NCBI GenBank assembly: GCA_958446555.1
Contig: CAUCWU010000105.1
Coordinates: forward strand, 1-7,693
Reading direction: 5' to 3'
Length of the DNA stretch: 7,693 bases
DNA from: an uncultured Lachnospiraceae bacterium
Lineage (GTDB): Bacteria; Bacillota; Clostridia; Lachnospirales; Lachnospiraceae
The position numbers and the translations under genes were made by a program. Every line of letters starts with the position of its first letter. Position 1 is the stretch's first letter. Positions 1-4,273 of the stretch are shown one piece after another. Under the pieces are notes generated by a model, which saw only the letters and a program-made list of their open reading frames with translations, was not told the DNA's origin and ran no database searches.

Positions 1-1
1 C

Positions 2-871
2 TATCCGAGCTTCAAGTCCAGAAAATTCGCAAAGAAGTCTTATACAACAAATGCAGTTTATTCAAAGAAAAAGGATGGCAGCATCTGCTGTAACATTTCG
101 CTTGATCCGGTTTCAGGCCTTTTGAAGTTGCCAAAGCATAAGAATCCTGTTCAGCTTCGGCTGCATCGCTCCATCCGGCCGGACGGAAAATTAAAATCCG
201 TTACCGTAACAATGGAGCCGGATGGAAAGCGATACTATTCCATCCTGATGGAGTATCCAAAGCATGAACTCGCAAGAGATCTCGATCCGGACAATGCAAT
301 CGGACTGGATATGTCGCTGCCAAAGCTGTATGTAGACAGTAATGGCAATACACCGGATTTCCCGAAGCCGTATCGAACAATGGAGTCTAAAATCAAACGG
401 GAGCAAAGAAAGCTCTCCCGAAAAGAGAAAGGTTCAAAAAACTATGAAAAGCAGCGAATCAAACTCGCAAAGCAACATGCGAAAGCCAAGCATCTGCGTA
501 ACGATGTATTGCATAAGCTGTCATATGCCCTGACGGATAGGTATGATCTGATTGCAATTGAAGATCTGGATATGTCTGCAATCAAAAGATCGCTCAGATT
601 TGGTAAATCCGCTTCCGATAATGGCTGGGGAATGTTTACGGATATGCTGTCATATAAAGCAAAGCGGAAAGGAAAGCAGCTTGTAAAGGTTGACCGCTGG
701 TTTCCTTCCAGCAAGACCTGTAACCACTGCGGTCATATCCATAAGGAGCTGAAACTGTCGGATCGAATCTATCTTTGCCCGAAATGTGGTTACACGATGG
801 ATCGTGATCAGCAGGCAGCTCAAAATATAGTAAAAGAGGCAAAAAGAATGCTGCTAAACGTAGCATTCTGA
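2..871 (+). CDS. tnpB: TnpB family RNA-guided endonuclease / IS605 OrfB transposase, 5'-truncated by window edge
   Basis: The frame is open from base 2 to the TGA at 869-871, giving 289 visible residues; the family is usually about 370-420 residues, so roughly 100 N-terminal residues lie upstream. Upstream of the internal TTG at 122 the frame already encodes TnpB-like sequence (FKSRKFAKKSYTTN), so that codon is not the start. Fragment residue 103 is the Asp of the first RuvC block (AIGLDMS), residue 187 the Glu of the second (IAIEDLD), and residue 269 the Asp of the third (DRDQQAAQN). A zinc ribbon is formed by Cys240/Cys243 and Cys259/Cys262. All catalytic positions are therefore present and the visible part looks functional. 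TnpB proteins are known to cut DNA guided by omega-RNA transcribed from the element's right end. The DRD-QQ block deviates from the usual DRD-x-N. Family assignment is firm; activity is inferred. Confidence 0.93.
   Translation, partial: YPSFKSRKFAKKSYTTNAVYSKKKDGSICCNISLDPVSGLLKLPKHKNPVQLRLHRSIRPDGKLKSVTVTMEPDGKRYYSILMEYPKHELARDLDPDNAIGLDMSLPKLYVDSNGNTPDFPKPYRTMESKIKREQRKLSRKEKGSKNYEKQRIKLAKQHAKAKHLRNDVLHKLSYALTDRYDLIAIEDLDMSAIKRSLRFGKSASDNGWGMFTDMLSYKAKRKGKQLVKVDRWFPSSKTCNHCGHIHKELKLSDRIYLCPKCGYTMDRDQQAAQNIVKEAKRMLLNVAF
845..869 (+). other. Perfect hairpin covering the tnpB stop codon
   Basis: AGAATGCT (845-852) is perfectly complementary to AGCATTCT (862-869), extended by a G-U pair (853/861), with a 7-base loop. 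It includes the last codons of tnpB and the first base of the TGA. There is no T-run after it, so it is not an intrinsic terminator. It may be the first stem of the omega-RNA, a processing site, or a sub-terminal transposon hairpin; the sequence alone does not decide. Confidence 0.55.
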
Positions 872-876
872 TAATA

Positions 877-1102
877 TATATTGACTATATAGAATCACTT
901 TGCACAAAATCGGTTGGGACGCCGGGGTTAGCTCGCTGCACAGAATTGTTTGTAAGGTTTGGACGGTCAGAAATCGTCCTGTAAATTTGACTCCTCGTAA
1001 GCGAGAAAAAAGAGATCTTCGGATCGAAGCTCCCTCCTCTAAGCGCGTGCAGCGCGAAGGTGGGGAGTAGTTCACAAGAAAAAAGCTAACGGAGTCAATA
1101 TA
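877..1102. repeat. 10-bp perfect inverted repeat bracketing the omega-RNA region
   Basis: TATATTGACT (877-886) is the exact reverse complement of AGTCAATATA (1093-1102), 206 bases apart. The right arm lies outside the proposed transposon boundary at 1075 and overlaps the last guide bases. The arms are AT-rich, so chance is possible. Functional meaning is not established. Confidence 0.4.
880..1095 (+). ncRNA. Omega-RNA (reRNA) of TnpB with putative guide at 1076-1095
   Basis: This non-coding tract between the tnpB stop and the element's right end contains a series of short stems: GGACG/CGTCC (961-965, 975-979), CTCG/CGAG (994-997, 1002-1005), GATC-TTCG-GATC (1014-1025), and the long right-end hairpin 1030-1066. 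In IS605/IS1341 systems the RNA overlapping the tnpB 3' end and the right end acts as the scaffold, and the bases just past the boundary act as the guide. On that model the scaffold ends near 1075 and the guide starts AAGAAAAAAGCTAACG. The 5' end is unknown and may lie inside tnpB; 880 is nominal. The RNA would be read on the same strand as tnpB. Confidence 0.6.
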
Positions 1103-1116
1103 CTGAAAATAATGAC

Positions 1117-1145
1117 TTGACATTTTTTAATCACATTGTTATACT
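1117..1145 (+). promoter_or_regulatory. Sigma-A type promoter of tyrS
   Basis: A perfect -35 TTGACA (1117-1122) is separated by 17 bases from TATACT (1140-1145), which is also preceded by an extended -10 TG (1137-1138). Start of transcription is expected near 1152, directly before the T-box leader. It lies 41 bases downstream of the proposed TnpB-element boundary. Confidence 0.88.
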
Positions 1146-1151
1146 CTGTGT

Positions 1152-1450
1152 ATCAGCGTTGAGGAGAACAAGTACTGATAAGGGAAACCAACAGAGAGTA
1201 GCCGGCAGGTGAGAGGCGCAGGGGAAGCTTATAAGGAATACCTCTCTGAGCTCTGCACCGAACTTGCGATTTTGCAAAAGTAGACTGCAGCGGCGCGGCA
1301 GCCGTTATCTTGTCAGAGTATTCGCAGATTGACTGGATTATTTTTACAGGATGCGTGTACTTGAAAGGCAGTTTGTGTGAGCAGACTGTGAAGAAAGGTG
1401 GTACCACGAGATTTCGCCCTCGTCCTTTTGTTAGGACGGGGGCTTTGTTT
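1152..1450 (+). promoter_or_regulatory. T-box riboswitch, tRNA-Tyr specific (tyrS leader)
   Basis: Conserved T-box landmarks occur in order: AGTA (1171-1174), AGAGAGT (1193-1199), GG-x2-GGTG-x-GAG (1203-1214), and a specifier loop GAA-TAC with TAC at 1239-1241, a tyrosine codon matching the downstream gene. Stem III is a 7-bp hairpin (1369-1375 with 1382-1388). The T-box core AAGGTGGTACCACG (1395-1408) follows. Antiterminator pairing is exact: AAAGG (1394-1398) with CCTTT (1424-1428), a 7-base bulge starting TGGT (1399-1405), and ACGAG (1406-1410) with CTCGT (1419-1423). The UGGU bulge fits an uncharged tRNA ending A-CCA. Uncharged tRNA-Tyr is expected to stabilise the antiterminator and allow tyrS transcription; charged tRNA leaves the terminator to form. 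The 5' end is inferred from the promoter. Confidence 0.95.
1416..1450 (+). terminator. T-box regulated intrinsic terminator
   Basis: GCCCTCGTCC (1416-1425) pairs with GGACGGGGGC (1434-1443) over 10 bp including one G-U, with an 8-base loop and a following TTTGTTT. Its 5' strand includes the CTCGTCC needed for the antiterminator, so the two structures are mutually exclusive. Confidence 0.93.
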
Positions 1451-1453
1451 ATT

Positions 1454-1503
1454 GTAATTCAAGGTGCGAGAGCTGCGAAGCAGCGGAGCAATTTGTGAAT
1501 TAC
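1454..1503. repeat. Long imperfect palindrome in the tyrS 5' UTR (REP/MITE-like)
   Basis: GTAATTCA (1454-1461) is perfectly complementary to TGAATTAC (1496-1503). Inside lie TGC/GCA (1465-1467, 1488-1490) and a tip stem GCTGC/GCAGC (1472-1476, 1480-1484) with a GAA loop. It lies between the T-box terminator and the ribosome binding site, where no T-box part is expected. No T-run follows, so it is not a terminator. It may be a dispersed palindromic repeat or a structure stabilising the mRNA 5' end. Confidence 0.6.
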
Positions 1504-1565
1504 ATATAACCTATAAATAAGTTCTCAGGCGAAAGTAATAAAAGCGCAGAAAAGGAGAAAAAATC

Positions 1566-2798
1566 ATGCAGGTTTACGAAGAATTAGTAGCAAGAGGGCT
1601 GATTGCCCAGGTAACAGATGAGGAGCGTATCCGCGATCTCGTTAATAATGGAAAGGCTGTATTTTACATCGGATTTGACCCGACAGCAGATAGTCTTCAT
1701 GTAGGTCACTTCATGGCACTTTGCTTAATGAAGAGACTTCAGATGGCAGGAAACAAGCCGATCGCTTTGATTGGTGGCGGTACTGCAATGATCGGTGATC
1801 CATCTGGTAAGACCGATATGAGAAAGATGATGACAAAGGAAACAATCGAGCATAATGTAGAGTGCTTCAAGAAGCAGATGGCTCGTTTCATTGATTTCTC
1901 TGATGGAAAGGCACTGCTTGTTAACAATGCAGACTGGCTGTTAAATTTAAATTATATTGATGTACTTAGAGAGGTTGGACCGCATTTTAGCGTAAACAGA
2001 ATGCTGACAGCTGAGTGCTACAAGCAGAGAATGGAGCGTGGATTAAGCTTCTTAGAGTTCAACTACATGATTATGCAGAGCTATGACTTCTACATGCTGT
2101 TCCAGAAATACGGCTGCAACCTTCAGTTTGGTGGTGATGACCAGTGGTCCAACATGTTAGGAGGTACCGAGCTGATTCGTCGTAAGCTGGGAGAGGACGC
2201 AGGTGCAATGACCATTACGCTGCTGTTAAACTCCGAGGGTAAGAAGATGGGTAAGACAGTTTCAGGTGCTGTATGGCTGGATCCAGAGAAGACAAGCCCA
2301 TACGATTTCTACCAGTACTGGAGAAACGTTGCAGATGCTGACGTTTTAAAGTGCATCCGTATGTTAACCTTCCTTCCACTTGAGCAGATCGACGAGATGG
2401 ATAAGTGGGAAGGCAGCCAGTTAAATAAGGCAAAGGAAATCTTAGCATTTGAGCTGACAAAGCTTGTTCACGGTGAGGAAGAAGCAAAGAAGGCTGAGAG
2501 CGCAGCAAAGGCATTGTTTGGTGCAGGAAATGCAGCAGAGATTCCTGCAGTTGAACTTAGCGCAGCTGATTTTGCAGAAGGTGAAGGTGAGAAGCTTGAT
2601 ATCTTAAGTCTTCTTGTAAAGGCAGGTCTTGCTAAGTCACGTTCAGAGGCGCGCCGTGCAGTAGAGCAGGGTGGTGTCAGTGTAAACGATGAGAAAGTAA
2701 CAGATATCCGCATGAGCTTTGCAGCAAATGAGATTCCGGCAGAAGGACTCGTGATTAAGAAGGGTAAGAAGAACTTTAAGAAGATTGTTGTTGCATAA
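1566..2798 (+). CDS. tyrS: Tyrosyl-tRNA synthetase, class I
   Basis: This cytosolic enzyme joins L-tyrosine to tRNA-Tyr using ATP. The 410-residue length is typical of the bacterial TyrS form. The HIGH-type signature is HVGH at residues 45-48; the KMSKS-type loop is KMGKT at 227-231. Tyrosine-pocket landmarks include Tyr34 and the MQSYDF segment around Tyr173, and GGDDQW at 189-194 is a family hallmark. The C-terminal RNA-binding S4 domain occupies about residues 345-405. The ATG is preceded by AGGAG (1553-1557) at 8 bases. The gene is controlled by the Tyr T-box leader upstream and ends at an intrinsic terminator, so it is monocistronic. Codon use is more biased than in the downstream genes, as expected for a highly expressed housekeeping gene. 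No defect is seen. Confidence 0.98.
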   Translation: MQVYEELVARGLIAQVTDEERIRDLVNNGKAVFYIGFDPTADSLHVGHFMALCLMKRLQMAGNKPIALIGGGTAMIGDPSGKTDMRKMMTKETIEHNVECFKKQMARFIDFSDGKALLVNNADWLLNLNYIDVLREVGPHFSVNRMLTAECYKQRMERGLSFLEFNYMIMQSYDFYMLFQKYGCNLQFGGDDQWSNMLGGTELIRRKLGEDAGAMTITLLLNSEGKKMGKTVSGAVWLDPEKTSPYDFYQYWRNVADADVLKCIRMLTFLPLEQIDEMDKWEGSQLNKAKEILAFELTKLVHGEEEAKKAESAAKALFGAGNAAEIPAVELSAADFAEGEGEKLDILSLLVKAGLAKSRSEARRAVEQGGVSVNDEKVTDIRMSFAANEIPAEGLVIKKGKKNFKKIVVA

Positions 2799-2816
2799 AG
2801 ATCACGAACTTATGAT

Positions 2817-2865
2817 AAAAGAGACAGGTGTTGACAGAAGTTGGTACCTGTCCTTTTTATGTTTT
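2817..2865 (+). terminator. Intrinsic terminator of tyrS
   Basis: GACAGGT (2823-2829) pairs perfectly with ACCTGTC (2846-2852), followed by CTTTTTATGTTTT. An A-rich stretch before the stem can pair partly with the T-tract. It starts about 20 bases after the tyrS stop and separates tyrS from the next transcription unit. Confidence 0.88.
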
Positions 2866-2872
2866 AAAAAGG

Positions 2873-2901
2873 TTGCAATTCAGCGTAAAAGCGTGTATGA
2901 T
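2873..2901 (+). promoter_or_regulatory. Sigma-A type promoter of the esterase-GGDEF-fucosidase operon
   Basis: TTGCAA (2873-2878) and TATGAT (2896-2901) are spaced by exactly 17 bases. It lies just after the tyrS terminator. Transcription should begin near 2908, leaving a 5' UTR of about 95 bases that holds a weak cre-like site. Confidence 0.75.
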
Positions 2902-2949
2902 AAAGACAAAATTATGAAAAACACACAAATCATAGTATTTTAATTCAGG

Positions 2950-2963
2950 TGAAAACGGTCAAG
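2950..2963. promoter_or_regulatory. Possible CcpA/LacI-family operator (cre-like, degenerate)
   Basis: TGAAAACGGTCAAG matches 8 of the 10 defined positions of the catabolite-repression consensus TGWNANCGNTNWCA; the two misses are the final CA. Its place about 40 bases after the predicted start of transcription would suit a roadblock site for a carbohydrate operon. The match is weak and may be chance. Confidence 0.25.
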
Positions 2964-3002
2964 ATGCTGTGAAATGTGAAAATAAGAGGAGATATAACGA
3001 TT

Positions 3003-4220
3003 ATGATATATACGCTAGATACTAAGGCTGCAGACTATATTCCTGAGCTTGGTGACGGCTTTGAGGAAGGCAGCGAGGGAAGCGAAAACGCACAGGGCTT
3101 GCAGGTAGCTGATTACTATGCTGATGCAGATGGCGAGGGCATTTATTACATCACATATAAAATAGAGACTGCTAAAGAAATAGAGCAGCTATTTGTATTT
3201 GCAGGAAGAAAGCAGCTATTGCGTCTTGGAAAAAGAAAGGCAGGAGAGGTGATTGAGGGAACACTTTATCTGCATTTTGGCGAGATGATCCCGCGTTTTC
3301 ACAGCGAGTGCATGACAATCACAAAGATTGGCTTTTCAGTGGCATGTGAGGATCTGACGAAATTAAAGAGTGTTGGCATGGCAGCAGAGAAGCTTTCTGC
3401 AAAGACAAAAATTCCGGCAGTCTATCTGGCAGGAGATTCCACAGTTACTGATCAGACTTGTCCAAAGCCATATATGCCGGGCGGATGCTACAGTTCATGG
3501 GGACAGTGCCTTGCATATTTTATCGGAGGAAGTACAGCCATTGATAACCAGGCGCACAGCGGACTTACCACAGAAACCTTTCGTAATGAGGGACACTACG
3601 ATATCGTAAAGAAGGATATTCGTCCGGGTGATTTTTGCTTGTTTCAGTTTGGTCATAACGATCAGAAGCTGGCACATCTGCAGGCACAGACAGGCTATAA
3701 GGAAAATCTGATGAATTATGTAAATGAGATTCGTGGACTGTGCGGAGTTCCGATTCTTGTAACACCGCTTGCGCGCAATACCTGGAAGGATGACGGCACA
3801 TACAATGATCTTTTAGCAGAGCATGCGCAGGCTGTTTTTGAGGTAGGGGAAGAGACTGGTGTGCCTGTAATTGACCTTCATAAATATGCAGCAGATTTAA
3901 TCAAGAAAAATGGAAAAGAAGCTAGCCGTGTCTATTTCCACCCGGGAGACATGACACACACAAACGAGTATGGCTCATTTGTGTGTGCACATTTTATCGC
4001 AAGAGAATTGAGCAAGCTAGATCCTCTCACTTTCGCGATTGATGTGCAGGATGAAGAGGATTTTACACCAGATGAGCATACAGCCATTTTGACAGGAACA
4101 AGCACGGCAGCAGGGAATCAGGATGAACAAAAAGAAGTCTTTGATGCGATGGAGCGTGCCGGGGATAATCTTGTGGCAGCTGTGGAAAAGGCAAAAAAAG
4201 ATGCAGAAATGATAAAGTAA
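3003..4220 (+). CDS. SGNH/GDSL hydrolase, CE12-type rhamnogalacturonan acetylesterase-like
   Basis: Likely a carbohydrate esterase removing O-acetyl groups from (oligo)saccharides. The catalytic domain, about residues 138-335, carries the SGNH blocks: GDST with nucleophile Ser146, the block II Gly187 in AHSGLTTETF, GHND at 217-220 with Asn219, and the DMTH pair Asp316/His319. This pattern (NxAxSGxxTxTF, FGHND, DMTHTN) is that of YesT/RhgT-like CE12 enzymes. An N-terminal domain of about 115 residues looks like a beta-sandwich accessory module, and an acidic, Ala/Lys-rich tail follows the catalytic domain. No signal peptide is seen, so it should act in the cytosol. The ATG at 3003 is preferred over the in-frame GTG at 2976 because the AGAGGAG site (2985-2991) sits 11 bases before it and would lie inside a longer frame. 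It is first in a three-gene operon. Substrate is inferred, not shown. Confidence 0.85.
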   Translation: MIYTLDTKAADYIPELGDGFEEGSEGSENAQGLQVADYYADADGEGIYYITYKIETAKEIEQLFVFAGRKQLLRLGKRKAGEVIEGTLYLHFGEMIPRFHSECMTITKIGFSVACEDLTKLKSVGMAAEKLSAKTKIPAVYLAGDSTVTDQTCPKPYMPGGCYSSWGQCLAYFIGGSTAIDNQAHSGLTTETFRNEGHYDIVKKDIRPGDFCLFQFGHNDQKLAHLQAQTGYKENLMNYVNEIRGLCGVPILVTPLARNTWKDDGTYNDLLAEHAQAVFEVGEETGVPVIDLHKYAADLIKKNGKEASRVYFHPGDMTHTNEYGSFVCAHFIARELSKLDPLTFAIDVQDEEDFTPDEHTAILTGTSTAAGNQDEQKEVFDAMERAGDNLVAAVEKAKKDAEMIK

Positions 4221-4273
4221 ATTTTGATTTTTATAGAAATAAGACTATTGGCTCAAAAAAAGGAGGGATAAAA

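Larger units (their letters stand above)
1..1075 (+). mobile_element. IS200/IS605 or IS1341-type element, right part (left end outside window)
   Basis: The segment consists of a TnpB-type gene followed by about 200 bases of non-coding, hairpin-rich DNA ending in GTAGTTCAC, which is the usual organisation of the right half of IS605/IS1341-type elements. The last strong structure is a long imperfect hairpin at 1030-1066 with a GCGC/GCGC inner stem (1043-1046 and 1052-1055). The right boundary is placed at about 1075, just after TTCAC; this exact base is inferred. No tnpA (Y1 transposase) is visible, and any such gene would have to lie upstream of the window, so it cannot be said whether the element is autonomous. 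The tyrS promoter begins 41 bases after the proposed boundary. Confidence 0.75.

Noticed and set aside
122..124. TTG as the start codon of tnpB
   Set aside because: The same frame is open back to base 2 and those 40 codons encode TnpB-like residues, so the gene is simply cut by the window edge.
881..910. Possible omega-RNA promoter TTGACT-N18-CAAAAT
   Set aside because: The -10 is only 4/6 and the spacing is long; omega-RNAs are often processed from tnpB transcripts, so support is insufficient.
854..1123. 89-codon minus strand frame
   Set aside because: It is antisense to the omega-RNA and right end, which are structured non-coding DNA.
1310..1498. 62-codon + strand frame
   Set aside because: It runs through the T-box stem III, antiterminator and terminator; it is a structured leader, not a gene.
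2976..2978. GTG start for the esterase, 9 residues longer
   Set aside because: The only good ribosome binding site (2985-2991) lies downstream of this GTG and 11 bases before the ATG at 3003.
4221..4273. Terminator between the esterase and GGDEF genes
   Set aside because: The gap is AT-rich but shows no stable stem followed by a T-run; it ends in a strong ribosome binding site.
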